A stretch of DNA of 35,304 nt from Actinomycetota bacterium. GTDB taxonomy: Bacteria; Actinomycetota; Acidimicrobiia; Acidimicrobiales; Ilumatobacteraceae. This document shows, one piece after another, positions 15,351 through 24,211 of this stretch. Within the stretch, counting starts at the first letter, position 1. Each line of letters starts with the position of its first letter. The notes below the pieces were generated by a model, which did not search any database, was not told where the DNA came from, and saw nothing but the letters and a program-made list of their open reading frames with translations. The position numbers were made by a program, and so were the translations under genes. Location of the stretch: NCBI GenBank assembly GCA_026393475.1, contig JAPLAA010000003.1:1-35304 (forward strand), written 5' to 3'.

Positions 15351-17633
15351 CTACTCACGGATCGAACCGTCGTACCCGCCGAGACACGCGGTGTCGGCGA
15401 GTTCCTTGGGCGCGGCGGTGTAGGGCGAATTCACGTCGAGCGGGTCGGCCGGGACGACCGGGTCTGGCGTGATCTCCTCGGCGAGAACCGTGAGCAGACA
15501 CTTCACGACGGGCCCTGCAGCCTTCGATCCGTACCCGCTCTTCTCCAGGTAGGCGACCACCGTGTACGGCTGGTCGGCGTCGGTGCTGAACGCGCCGAAC
15601 ACCGACGAGTCGTTCCACGGGTACTGCCCGGCTCCCTGAGCGGTGCCGGTCTTGCCCGCAATCGGCAGCTTGTCGTGGGGATAGTCACTGAACATTCGCT
15701 CACCGGTGGTCGCGCGGTAGCGCGTGCTCTCGGGCGGATAGGTGACGCCGCACCGCTCACCGTTGCGGAACTCGGGGCACACCACGCGCGTGAGTCCGGC
15801 GATGATGGGCAGTCTGACCTCGGGAGGCATCTCGATCTGGTTGATGATCTCGGGCCGCTCGAACGCCTGAACGACAACCGCTGCATCCAGGTCGGCCATC
15901 GCGGCGACGCCCTCCTCGTTGGGCGTGAACGGGGCGAGGATGTTCTTGACCAGGTGTGGCCGCATGACGAACCCGCTGTTCGCCAACGCGGCATAGGCGT
16001 TCGCGAGCTGCAGCGGCGTCGATGCGAACAGACCTTGGCCGATCGCGACCTGCACCAGGTCGCCGGTCACGAGTCGCGGTGCCTCACCCTTGGCCAGCAC
16101 TTTCTTGTCGACGAGTTCCTTCTTCACGGCGTCGTCGGGGATCCGTCCGTCCCACTCGTACTGGAGGTCGATGCCGCTGTCGGCGCCGAAGCCGAACTCC
16201 ATCAGATCGGCCTTGAGTTCGTCGCGGCGGCCGAGCAGCGTGAAGAAGTTCTCGCCCAAACGGTAGAAGAACGTGTCGGAACTCACCGCGAGTGCGTCCT
16301 CGACCTGCACCGGTCCGTAGCGACTGGGCACGCCGAAAGGATCGAGTGCGTTCTTGAACTCGCACCGCACGCCTTCGGCACAGATCTCCTCCGGCACCGA
16401 CACGAGCTTGTACACGCCCTCGTCCATCCAGATGTCCTGGGAGTTGATGAGGCCGCTGTGCATCGCCGACCAGGCGATGAACGGCTTGATCGTCGAGCCG
16501 ATGTTGTAGCGACCCTGGACGGCGCGGTTGACGAGGATCGACCGATCGGGGTCGTCGGTCGGCGGGAACAGTTGCTCGAGCTTCTGGCTGCTCACGCCCG
16601 CGTTGAACCAGCGGTTGTCGAACGTCGGGTAGCTCGCCATCGCGATCACCTGGCCGTTGGAGTGGTCGAGCACGACCACCGAACCGGCGGGTGCCTTGTA
16701 CTGGATCCACTCCTCGGTGCCGAACTCCTTCGAGCTCGCGTACACGCGTGTCTCGCCACCTTCGATCTTCGGATCGATCGGGTTGTGCGCCGCCAGGTCG
16801 GCGCACTTGCACTCCTCTTTGTCGGTCGGGAGTTTCCGGCGCTGCTTCAGCTTCGTCTCGAGTGCCTGCTCGGCGTACTGCTGCACGTCGAGGTCGATGC
16901 TGAGCTGGATGTCGTTGCCCCCGACCGGCAGCACCTCGTCGAGCAGTCTCACGGTGTTGCCGGCAGCGTCGATCTCCCACTTCTGGAAGCCCCATTGGCC
17001 GTGGAGTTCGGTCTCCATGCTCTGCTCGATGCCGAACGCGCCGACGCGTTCGTTGAGGTTGTACCCGAGTGCGAGGTACTCGTCCTTGGTCTCTTTGAAG
17101 ATCGCGCTCATGTAGCCGACGACGTGGCTCGCGAGCGGCGCGTACGGATAGACCCGACGCCACTGCTCGGTGACGTCGACGCCCGGGAAGTCCTCGGAAC
17201 GTTCGAGGAGGAACTGCACCGTCTCCTCGTTGACGTCCTCGACGAGCGGCATCGGCAACAGCGGGTCGTAGAGCAGCACGCCGTCGTCGTAGCGCTGCTC
17301 GAGCTCGGCGACCGGCTTGCCGAGCGGTCCGCTCAGCCGGTCGAACAGTTGCTTGCGGTTGCTGCTGTTGCGCAGCACGCGCCACTCGACCGTCACGGTG
17401 AGCACCCGCTCGTTGTCGGCGAGGATGCGACCGTCGGCGTCGAAGATGCGGCCCCGTTCGGGCGGCAGGCTGACCGTGCGGATCTTCGACAGGTCCACCG
17501 ATTCCTGGTACGCCTCGGCCTGCACGCCCTGCAGGAACCACAGGCGGGTACCCAGCGCGCCGACCAGGATGACCCCGACGAGGGCGAGGACGCCCAGGCG
17601 ACTGCTCCGTCGATCGATGGCCATGGCCGACAT
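15351..17633 (-). CDS. mrdA: Penicillin-binding protein 2 (MrdA), elongation transpeptidase
   Basis: The 760-residue class B PBP cross-links peptidoglycan in side-wall growth. One N-terminal membrane segment (about 13-35) is followed by the pedestal region with IRTVSLPPERGRIFDADGRI. The transpeptidase motifs are all present: STIK (Ser380, Lys383), SSD (451-453) and KTG (661-663). An insertion between about 262 and 310 carries CKC and further charged residues, making the protein longer than E. coli PBP2. It lies between mreD and rodA in a mreB-mreC-mreD-mrdA-rodA operon. ATG 17633 is taken; an internal ATG three codons later is also possible. Confidence 0.93.
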   Translation of the reverse strand: MSAMAIDRRSSRLGVLALVGVILVGALGTRLWFLQGVQAEAYQESVDLSKIRTVSLPPERGRIFDADGRILADNERVLTVTVEWRVLRNSSNRKQLFDRLSGPLGKPVAELEQRYDDGVLLYDPLLPMPLVEDVNEETVQFLLERSEDFPGVDVTEQWRRVYPYAPLASHVVGYMSAIFKETKDEYLALGYNLNERVGAFGIEQSMETELHGQWGFQKWEIDAAGNTVRLLDEVLPVGGNDIQLSIDLDVQQYAEQALETKLKQRRKLPTDKEECKCADLAAHNPIDPKIEGGETRVYASSKEFGTEEWIQYKAPAGSVVVLDHSNGQVIAMASYPTFDNRWFNAGVSSQKLEQLFPPTDDPDRSILVNRAVQGRYNIGSTIKPFIAWSAMHSGLINSQDIWMDEGVYKLVSVPEEICAEGVRCEFKNALDPFGVPSRYGPVQVEDALAVSSDTFFYRLGENFFTLLGRRDELKADLMEFGFGADSGIDLQYEWDGRIPDDAVKKELVDKKVLAKGEAPRLVTGDLVQVAIGQGLFASTPLQLANAYAALANSGFVMRPHLVKNILAPFTPNEEGVAAMADLDAAVVVQAFERPEIINQIEMPPEVRLPIIAGLTRVVCPEFRNGERCGVTYPPESTRYRATTGERMFSDYPHDKLPIAGKTGTAQGAGQYPWNDSSVFGAFSTDADQPYTVVAYLEKSGYGSKAAGPVVKCLLTVLAEEITPDPVVPADPLDVNSPYTAAPKELADTACLGGYDGSIRE

Positions 17634-17667
17634 TCTGGCTGATGCGGCGCCGCGAGCGGGCGCGCGG

Positions 17668-18192
17668 CTACTCCCTGATGGCCTTCCACTTCGGTCGCTT
17701 CACGCACATGCACCATCTGCCGAGCGGCACGAACAGCGGGCTCAACAGCAGCGCGAAGCCCGACACGACCGGGACGATGGTGAACAGACGTGACGTGAAC
17801 CACCCGTCCTGGCCGATGAGGGTGCGCGCCACGGGCACCGCTGTCTCGCCGACGGCTGCGCCGATGGCGGTGAAGATCGAGGCGAGCCACCACTGGGGCG
17901 TGGGGGTCAGGGTGAGCACATAGCCGGCGACGAACCCCGCCAGGGCGTAGACGAGCGCCGTGAGACCCAGCGGGCTTCCCGTGGCGAGGTCGTACATCAG
18001 GCCGAGTGTGAACCCGCCGATGGCCCCGCGCTCGGGACCCGCACCCGCACCGGCCGCCGCGGCGAGCGCCAGCACGATCTGGAGCACCACCCCGAAGACC
18101 TTCATCTCGCTGAGGAACGTTCGCTGCATCGCGATCACGCACAGCCCGACCGGGAACAGCCGGACGAGCGGTCCCATGAGGAACGCCCGCAC
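17668..18192 (-). CDS. mreD: Rod shape-determining protein MreD
   Basis: The 174-residue protein has about five membrane segments and sits between mreC and mrdA, the standard place of MreD. Sequence similarity in this family is low, but RGAIGGFTLGLMYDLATGSPLGLTALVYALAGFVAG matches the conserved GxxxGLxxDxxxGxxLGxxAL pattern. It links MreC and the PBP2-RodA pair in the rod complex. The start is GTG 18192, 3 nt after the mreC stop. Basic residues at the C-terminus suggest a cytoplasmic end. Confidence 0.85.
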   Translation of the reverse strand: MRAFLMGPLVRLFPVGLCVIAMQRTFLSEMKVFGVVLQIVLALAAAAGAGAGPERGAIGGFTLGLMYDLATGSPLGLTALVYALAGFVAGYVLTLTPTPQWWLASIFTAIGAAVGETAVPVARTLIGQDGWFTSRLFTIVPVVSGFALLLSPLFVPLGRWCMCVKRPKWKAIRE

Positions 18193-18195
18193 GGA

Positions 18196-19296
18196 TCAGC
18201 CGCCGCTCGTGTTGGGGACGTACAGGATGACGCGGACGAAGTTGAGCTTCGAGAGGTCGCCGGCCGACGAGCGGACCTCGACGAGCTGCGCACGCGACCC
18301 CGACTGCTGGCGGATCGCGGTGATCTCGCCGATGGGGAGGCCGGCCGGCGCGATCGACTGCGTACCGCCGGCGGTCTGCACGGTCGACCCCACCTTCACC
18401 CGTCCCTGTGAGGACGAGTCATTGACGAACCGGAGCACCAACGGCAGGTTGGCGCCCTGCCCGCTGAGCGTGCCGGTCTCACGGATGATCTCGACCGGAG
18501 CGACGGTGGTCGTCGTGGCGACGGTGGCATCGGTCGACGGGATGGTGGTGGTCGTCGTACCGGTGTCGATCGGATCGAGCGGACCCTGCACCGGGTCGAT
18601 CGTCGAGGCCGGCGCCGACTCGGTGGGCGCGACCGCGACGGTGGTGGTGGTCGACGAGGTCGTGGTGCTGTCGGGGTTGAGCGAGATGCCGCCCGTGGGC
18701 GAGGCGGTGATGAGCGGCGCCGGCGTGACCCGCTCGGCCTGGGTGAGGACCTTGGCGCCGATCGAGAAGTCGGGGTCGACGATCAGCAGCACGATCGACG
18801 AGTTCGGCGTGACCCTGGTGATCTTGCCGACGAGGCCGCCACCGTTCACGACCGGCATACCGACCGCGATGCCGTCGACGCTGCCCTTGTCGATCTCGAC
18901 CGTGTATTGGAAGTTGCTCGGCGAGTCGCCCTGCACCTGCGCCGTGGCGGTGGGATAGCTGCTCGAGCCGAGGAGCCGGTTGAGCGTCAGCAACTCCTGG
19001 TACTCGAGGATCGCCGCGCGGGCCACGATCTCGGCGCCGCGCTGGGAGTCGATCTGTTCCTGGAGGCGCTCGTTCTCACGGACCAGTTCGTCGTACTGCG
19101 TGATGCCCTTCCACGCGTTCACGACGGGGCGCGAGATCACGCGTGCCGCGGCGTCGAACGGTTCGAGGACGAGCGACATCACGCTGCGCGTGCGGTCGAT
19201 GATCGCGCTGCCTCGCTGGTCGAGGGTGACCAGCAGGATGGACGTGAGGACGAGCAGGGCGATGACCCGCCGGCGCCCCATCGAATAGAGGGCCAT
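18196..19296 (-). CDS. mreC: Rod shape-determining protein MreC with Thr/Ser/Pro insert
   Basis: The 366-residue protein has one N-terminal membrane segment (about 10-25), a coiled coil (65-108, RENERLQEQIDSQ) and the periplasmic beta domain (about 112-360). The first part of that domain is clear (FQYTVEIDKGSVDGIAVGMPVV, GLVGKITRV), as is the second (RETGTLSGQG, KVGSTVQTAGG, GLPIGEITAI). Between them, about residues 195-268 form a low-complexity Thr/Ser/Pro/Ala-rich insert with runs of four to five Thr, absent from typical MreC. MreC scaffolds PBP2 outside the membrane, so the insert would be an exposed, possibly glycosylated loop. It starts 12 nt after mreB. Confidence 0.92.
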   Translation of the reverse strand: MALYSMGRRRVIALLVLTSILLVTLDQRGSAIIDRTRSVMSLVLEPFDAAARVISRPVVNAWKGITQYDELVRENERLQEQIDSQRGAEIVARAAILEYQELLTLNRLLGSSSYPTATAQVQGDSPSNFQYTVEIDKGSVDGIAVGMPVVNGGGLVGKITRVTPNSSIVLLIVDPDFSIGAKVLTQAERVTPAPLITASPTGGISLNPDSTTTSSTTTTVAVAPTESAPASTIDPVQGPLDPIDTGTTTTTIPSTDATVATTTTVAPVEIIRETGTLSGQGANLPLVLRFVNDSSSQGRVKVGSTVQTAGGTQSIAPAGLPIGEITAIRQQSGSRAQLVEVRSSAGDLSKLNFVRVILYVPNTSGG

Positions 19297-19308
19297 GTGC
19301 TGGACGGA

Positions 19309-20343
19309 CTACTCGTCGCCGCCCAGCGACATCAGCCCCCGCATCGCGTCGATGTTCTCGAGTGCCCGCCCCGACCCGATCACGACGCTGAACAGCGGCT
19401 CGCGAGCGATCTTGATCGGCATGCCGGTCTCGTGCGCGAGGCGCTGATCGATACCGGCCAGGAGCGCACCGCCACCCGTGAGGGTGATGCCCTGCTCCAT
19501 GATGTCGGCCGCCAGTTCCGGTGGGGTCTTGTCGAGCGTCGTCTTCACGGCATCAACAATGGCAGCTACGGGCTCGGCAAGGGCTTCGCGCACCTGCTCG
19601 GTCGTGAGCGGGATGGTGCGCGGGAGACCGGAGATCATGTCGCGGCCACGGATGTCAGCGGTGAGCTCGTCGTCGAGCGGCCAGCACGACCCCATGTGCA
19701 TCTTGATCTCCTCCGCGGTGCGATCGCCGATCGCGAGGGAGAACTCCTTCTTGATGTACTGCATCACGGCGTCGTCGAGTTCGTCGCCCGCGACCCGCAC
19801 CGATTGCGCGGTGACGATGCCGCCGAGGGAGATGACCGCCACCTCGGTGGTGCCCCCACCGATGTCGACGATCATGTTGCCGCTCGGCTCGTGGACGGGC
19901 AGGTCGGCGCCGATCGCCGCAGCCATCGGCTCTTCGATGATGTGCACCGGCTTGCGGGCGCCGGCGTACTCGGCAGCATCCTGCACCGCCCGCTGCTCGA
20001 CACCGGTGATGCCCGACGGCACACAGATCACCATGCGCGGCTTGCTCCAGCGGCTGGCGTGCACCTTCTGGATGAAGAAGCGGAGCATCTTCTCGCAGAC
20101 TTCGAAGTCGGCGATGACGCCGTCCTTGAGCGGCCTGATCGTCTTGATCCGGCCCGGGGTGCGCCCCATCATCCGCTTGGCCTCCATGCCCACCGCGACC
20201 GGTCGCCCGTCGGTGATGTCGATGGCCACGACAGACGGCTCGTTCAGCACGATGCCCTGGCCACGCGCATAGATCAGCGTGTTCGCCGTGCCGAGGTCGA
20301 TGGCGAGGTCACGTCCCAGTGCCAGCGGATTGGATCGCGCCAT
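19309..20343 (-). CDS. mreB: Actin-like cell-shape protein MreB
   Basis: The 344-residue actin homologue forms membrane-bound filaments that direct side-wall synthesis. Nucleotide-binding segments are typical: phosphate-1 AIDLGTANTLIYARGQGIVL, phosphate-2 MIVDIGGGTTEVAVISLGGI, and the adenosine motif ITLTGGGALLAGID. The hydrophobic loop for membrane contact is present in the expected region. The ATG at 20343 has a strong GGAGG 10 nt upstream. It is the first gene of mreB-mreC-mreD-mrdA-rodA and has a possible promoter just after ndk. Its presence argues for a rod-like or apically/laterally growing cell, though some coccoid Acidimicrobiia also keep it. Confidence 0.95.
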   Translation of the reverse strand: MARSNPLALGRDLAIDLGTANTLIYARGQGIVLNEPSVVAIDITDGRPVAVGMEAKRMMGRTPGRIKTIRPLKDGVIADFEVCEKMLRFFIQKVHASRWSKPRMVICVPSGITGVEQRAVQDAAEYAGARKPVHIIEEPMAAAIGADLPVHEPSGNMIVDIGGGTTEVAVISLGGIVTAQSVRVAGDELDDAVMQYIKKEFSLAIGDRTAEEIKMHMGSCWPLDDELTADIRGRDMISGLPRTIPLTTEQVREALAEPVAAIVDAVKTTLDKTPPELAADIMEQGITLTGGGALLAGIDQRLAHETGMPIKIAREPLFSVVIGSGRALENIDAMRGLMSLGGDE

Positions 20344-20407
20344 GGGAACCCTGCCTCCTTCGGACTCCGAGGGGCGCGCCAGGCCGGCAGCCCCGTAGTG
20401 GGGCGCC

Positions 20408-20413
20408 AGTCTA
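20408..20413 (-). promoter_or_regulatory. possible mreB operon -10 (TAGACT)
   Basis: TAGACT on the minus strand lies between the ndk stop and mreB and would give a leader of about 58 nt including the GGAGG site. No good -35 at 16-18 bp is seen. Confidence 0.4.
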
Positions 20414-20429
20414 GCGGCGCCACCCGTGG

Positions 20430-20840
20430 TCAGAGGGTCGGGAAGAAGATCCCGAGCTCGCGCGTCGCCGAGTCGAGCGAGTCGCTGCCGTGCACGAGGT
20501 TCTCGGTGAACAGGGTGCCGAAGTCGCCGCGGATGGTGCCGGGGGCGCTCTTGAGCGGGTTGGTGGCGCCCATCATGGCGCGCACGACTTCCCAGGTGTC
20601 CTGCGGACCCTCGAGGGCGAGGGCGACCACGGGGCCACGGCTCATGAACTCGACGAGGTCGGCGTAGAAGCCCTTGCCGACGTGCTCTTCGTAGTGGCGG
20701 GCCAGCGTGTCGGCGTCGAGGGTGCGCAGGTCCATGGCCACGACCTTCAGACCCTTGGTCTCGAAGCGGGACAGGATCTGGCCGATGAGGCCGCGTTCGA
20801 CGGCATCGGGCTTCAACAGGACGAGGGTGCGATCAGACAT
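20430..20840 (-). CDS. ndk: Nucleoside diphosphate kinase
   Basis: The 136-residue enzyme moves the terminal phosphate from ATP to other (d)NDPs by a phospho-histidine. It starts MSDRTLVLLKPDAVERGLIG and ends with the active-site region NLVHGSDSLDSATRELGIFF, where the His of NxxHGSDS is phosphorylated about as in all NDKs. Length is normal. ATG 20840 is chosen over the ATG 24 nt upstream because it gives the conserved N-terminus and follows a -10-like TAGCCT. It lies downstream of folC, a common actinobacterial neighbourhood. Confidence 0.96.
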   Translation of the reverse strand: MSDRTLVLLKPDAVERGLIGQILSRFETKGLKVVAMDLRTLDADTLARHYEEHVGKGFYADLVEFMSRGPVVALALEGPQDTWEVVRAMMGATNPLKSAPGTIRGDFGTLFTENLVHGSDSLDSATRELGIFFPTL

Positions 20841-20848
20841 GGCGCCGC

Positions 20849-20854
20849 AGGCTA
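20849..20854 (-). promoter_or_regulatory. -10 hexamer TAGCCT before ndk
   Basis: TAGCCT on the minus strand ends 8 nt before the ndk ATG with no Shine-Dalgarno in between, which suggests a leaderless ndk transcript independent of folC. Confidence 0.45.
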
Positions 20855-20901
20855 TCTGCGACATCGCGAGACGCCGCCTCTCCCACCACGCGAGGGCCGG
20901 G

Positions 20902-22197
20902 TCAGGACAGGAGGCGGCGCAGCGCGGGGCGGGCGGCGCCCACCACGTACAGGCTGCCGGCCACGAGGATCGCGTCGTCGACCCCGGCGAGGCGCACCGC
21001 TTTGGCGCACGCCTCCTCGGTGGTCTCGCACCGGATCACCTCGTCGCAGCCGATCTCGGTGGCGGCGTTGGCGACGGCCGAACTGTCGAGCCCGCGCGGC
21101 GACGGCGCCGTGCAGGTGAGCACCACGTCGAACTCGTCGGCGCGCAGCGCGGACAGCAGTTCACGGACGTCACGGGTCTTCAGACACCCGACGACGAGGT
21201 AGCGCATGCCCGCCGGATCGAAGTCCTCGAAGAACACCTGCGACGCGACGTCGGCGCCGGCGGGGTTGTGCGCGCCGTCGACCACCACGAGCGGCTGCCG
21301 GCCGATGACCTCGAACCGGCCGGGCATGACGACCTCGGCGAAGCCTTCGCGCAGCACGTCGTCGGCGAGGGGGGCGGCGAAGAACGCCTCGACCGCGGTG
21401 AGCGCGACCGATGCGTTGTCGGCCTGGTGACGGCCGTGCATCGGGACGAACACCTCGGGGTACACGGTGGTCGGCGTGCGCAGATCGACCATGCGGCCGC
21501 CGATCGCCAGCTGGTTCTCCACGACGTCGAAGTCCTCGCCGCGGACGAAGTTCGCCGCGCCACCGGCGTCGACGAAGATCTGCACGAGTTCGGGGTCGGT
21601 CTCACCGATCACGACTGCGCTGCCGGGCTTCACGATGCCCGACTTCTCGCGGGCGATGTCGGCCTTGGTGGGTCCGGCGTATTCGTTGTGGTCCATGCCG
21701 ATGTTGGTGACGACGGCGACCTGCGACTGCACCACGTTGGTGGCGTCCCACTTGCCGAGCATGCCCACCTCGATGACCGCGACGTCGACGGCGACGTCGG
21801 CGAACCAGCGGAACGCCGCGGCGGTGACCAGCTCGAAGTAGGTGGGTCGCACACCGGCGACCAGCTCGACCTCGACGAGGGCGGCGATCTGCTCGACGAA
21901 GTCGTCGTCGCTGATCGGCTCGGCGTTGCGGCTGATGCGCTCGTTCAGACGCTCGAGGTGCGGGCTCGTGTACGTACCGACGGTGAGACCGTGGGCCATG
22001 AGCAGCCGCGTGATCATCTGGGTCGTCGAGCCCTTGCCGTTGGTGCCCGTGATGTGGATGACCGGGTACGCGAGCTGCGGATCGCCGAGCACCTCGAGGA
22101 TGCGGCTGATGCGATCGATCGTGGGTGATTCCACGCGTCCGGTGGTGTCGTAGCTGGCGTGCGCGTCGAGGTACGCCATCGCCTCCGTGAGGTTCAT
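20902..22197 (-). CDS. folC: Folylpolyglutamate / dihydrofolate synthase
   Basis: The 431-residue ATP-dependent ligase belongs to the Mur-ligase fold family and adds glutamate to folates (and often to dihydropteroate). It carries the P-loop ITGTNGKGSTTQM near residue 50, followed by YTSPHLERLNERI, the family's folate-binding segment. Also seen are VGMLGKWDATNVV, TNIGMDHNEYAGPT and the C-terminal domain with VVDGAHNPAGADV. It starts with ATG 22197, 46 nt after clpX. An upstream valS, usual in other actinobacteria, is replaced here by clpX. Confidence 0.92.
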   Translation of the reverse strand: MNLTEAMAYLDAHASYDTTGRVESPTIDRISRILEVLGDPQLAYPVIHITGTNGKGSTTQMITRLLMAHGLTVGTYTSPHLERLNERISRNAEPISDDDFVEQIAALVEVELVAGVRPTYFELVTAAAFRWFADVAVDVAVIEVGMLGKWDATNVVQSQVAVVTNIGMDHNEYAGPTKADIAREKSGIVKPGSAVVIGETDPELVQIFVDAGGAANFVRGEDFDVVENQLAIGGRMVDLRTPTTVYPEVFVPMHGRHQADNASVALTAVEAFFAAPLADDVLREGFAEVVMPGRFEVIGRQPLVVVDGAHNPAGADVASQVFFEDFDPAGMRYLVVGCLKTRDVRELLSALRADEFDVVLTCTAPSPRGLDSSAVANAATEIGCDEVIRCETTEEACAKAVRLAGVDDAILVAGSLYVVGAARPALRRLLS

Positions 22198-22243
22198 CGT
22201 CGGGTCCGCCGCTCGAGGTACGCGTGCTCGGTGAGCCGGGTGC

Positions 22244-23527
22244 TCAGGACGCCGCGCGGCGCGGGCGCGTGTTGCGCGTGGGCTCGCGGGGCACGAGGGT
22301 GGGGTTCACCTTGGTGCGCACCGTGTCGGCGTCGATGACGACGCGACCCACGTCGCTGCGGCCGGGCAGCTCGTACATCGTGTTGAGGAGCACCTCTTCG
22401 AGGATCGCCCGCAGGCCGCGCGCGCCGGTGGCCCGCAGCAGCGCCTGATCGGCGATCGCCTCGAGGGCGTCCTGGGTGAAGTCGAGCTCGACGTCTTCGA
22501 ATTCGAAGATCTTCTGGTACTGCTTGACCAGGGAGTTCTTCGGTTCGACGAGGATCTTGGTGAGCGCGTACTGGTCGAGGCTGCGTACGGCGCCGATCAT
22601 CGGCAGACGACCGATGAACTCGGGGATCATGCCGAACTTCAGCAGGTCCTCGGGCAGGACCTTGGTGAACAGCTCACCGGCGTCCTTGTCGGCCTTCGAC
22701 CGCACGGTGCCGTGGAACCCGACGCCCTTGTGGCCGATGCGCTGCTCGATGATCTGCTCGAGGCCGGCGAACGCGCCACCACAGATGAACAGGATGTTCG
22801 TCGTGTCGATCTGGATGAACTCCTGGTGCGGGTGCTTGCGCCCGCCCTGGGGCGGCACCGATGCCTGGGTGCCCTCGAGGATCTTCAGCAGCGCCTGTTG
22901 CACGCCCTCGCCGCTGACGTCACGGGTGATCGACGGGTTCTCGCTCTTGCGGGCGACCTTGTCGATCTCGTCGATGTAGATGATGCCGGTCTCGGCCTTC
23001 TTCACGTCGAAGTCGGCGGCCTGGATCAGCTTGAGCAGGATGTTCTCGACGTCCTCACCCACGTAGCCGGCCTCGGTGAGCGCGGTGGCGTCGGCGACGG
23101 CGAACGGGACGTTCAGCAGGCGGGCGAGGGTCTGGGCGAGGTGGGTCTTGCCGCACCCGGTGGGGCCGAGGAGCAGGATGTTGCTCTTCTGCAGCTCGAC
23201 CTCGTCACGACGGCCGACGCCGGCGTTCTGCTGGTACTGGATGCGCCGGTAGTGGTTGTACACCGCGACCGACAGGATCTTCTTGGCCTCGTCCTGGCCG
23301 ACGACGTAGTCGTCGAGGAAGGTGCGGATCTCGATCGGGGTGGGGAGCTCGTCGAAGCGCAGCTCGTTGCCCTCGGTGAGCTCCTCTTCGATGATCTCGT
23401 TGCAGAGGTCGATGCACTCGTCGCAGATGTACACGCCCGGGCCCGCGATGAGCTTCTTGACCTGCTTCTGGCTCTTGCCGCAGAAGCTGCACTTCAGCAG
23501 TTCACCGGTGTCCCCGAACTTCGCCAC
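22244..23527 (-). CDS. clpX: ATP-dependent Clp protease ATP-binding subunit ClpX
   Basis: The 427-residue AAA+ unfoldase feeds substrates to ClpP. The N-terminal zinc domain has C13-x2-C16 and C35-x2-C38 ([14 protein letters not shown]). Walker A is GPTGCGKT (121-128), Walker B is IIYIDEIDK (182-190), the pore loop GYVGED is at 154-159, and the ClpP-contact loop reads GVGF where many ClpX have IGF. The arginine-finger and sensor-2 region [14 protein letters not shown] and [10 protein letters not shown] are normal. The start is GTG 23527 with a strong GGAGGGG about 9 nt upstream. It follows clpP by 51 bp. Confidence 0.95.
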   Translation of the reverse strand: MAKFGDTGELLKCSFCGKSQKQVKKLIAGPGVYICDECIDLCNEIIEEELTEGNELRFDELPTPIEIRTFLDDYVVGQDEAKKILSVAVYNHYRRIQYQQNAGVGRRDEVELQKSNILLLGPTGCGKTHLAQTLARLLNVPFAVADATALTEAGYVGEDVENILLKLIQAADFDVKKAETGIIYIDEIDKVARKSENPSITRDVSGEGVQQALLKILEGTQASVPPQGGRKHPHQEFIQIDTTNILFICGGAFAGLEQIIEQRIGHKGVGFHGTVRSKADKDAGELFTKVLPEDLLKFGMIPEFIGRLPMIGAVRSLDQYALTKILVEPKNSLVKQYQKIFEFEDVELDFTQDALEAIADQALLRATGARGLRAILEEVLLNTMYELPGRSDVGRVVIDADTVRTKVNPTLVPREPTRNTRPRRAAS

Positions 23528-23578
23528 GATGCCTGTCCCCTCCGTCGTTCCTGTCGTCCCGGTCCCGGTCGTCCGGTG

Positions 23579-24211
23579 TCAGCGGATGGGACCGGTGCGG
23601 TCGACGTTCGCACGCGACGACAGCACGTCGTCGATGATGCCATATTCGATGGCCTCCTGTGCTTCCATCACGAAGTCGCGGTCGGTGTCCTTGTGGACCC
23701 GCTCCATCGTCTGGCCGGTGTGCAGGGCGAGGATCTCCTCGAGCAGCTCGCGCATGCGCAGGATCTCCTTGGCCGCGATCTCGAGGTCGGTGACCTGGCC
23801 GTAGCCCACCTGGCCGTAGGGCTGGTGCAGCAGGATGCGGCTGTGCGGCAGGGCGAGGCGCTTGCCCTTGGTGCCGGCGGCGAGCAGCACGGCCGCGGCC
23901 GAGGCGGCCTGGCCGAGGCAGATGGTGGCGATGTCGTTCTTGATGAACTGCATCGTGTCGTAGATGGCGAACAGCGCCGTGATGTCGCCACCGGGGCTGT
24001 TGATGTAGATGTTGATGTCCTTGTCGGGGTTCTCCGACTCGAGGTGGATCAACTGGGCGCAGATGACGCTGGCGACGGTGTCGTCGATGGGCGTCTGCAG
24101 GAAGATGATGTTGTCCTTCAGCAGGCGGCTGTAGAGGTCGTACGTCCGCTCACCGCGGCTGGTCTGCTCGACCACGTACGGCATCGGGATGGAGTTGCGC
24201 ATCTCAGTCAT
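23579..24211 (-). CDS. clpP: ATP-dependent Clp protease proteolytic subunit
   Basis: The 210-residue serine peptidase forms the ClpP barrel. The catalytic serine is in [14 protein letters not shown] (Ser104), the histidine in [11 protein letters not shown] (His129), and the aspartate is in the HKDTDRDF region. The N-terminus [22 protein letters not shown] is the typical actinobacterial ClpP pattern. The frame is open upstream, but that part is the antisense-like reading of the trigger-factor tail, so ATG 24211 is taken; it overlaps the tig stop by 8 bp. Only one clpP is seen between tig and clpX, whereas many actinobacteria have clpP1-clpP2 there. Confidence 0.94.
   Translation of the reverse strand: MTEMRNSIPMPYVVEQTSRGERTYDLYSRLLKDNIIFLQTPIDDTVASVICAQLIHLESENPDKDINIYINSPGGDITALFAIYDTMQFIKNDIATICLGQAASAAAVLLAAGTKGKRLALPHSRILLHQPYGQVGYGQVTDLEIAAKEILRMRELLEEILALHTGQTMERVHKDTDRDFVMEAQEAIEYGIIDDVLSSRANVDRTGPIR

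Noticed and set aside
14151..17642. A very long plus-strand open frame opposite rodA and mrdA
   Set aside because: Both opposite genes are clearly conserved with intact catalytic motifs; the plus frame is open only because of codon bias in high-G+C DNA. The same holds for long antisense frames opposite murJ, obgE, rne and clpX.
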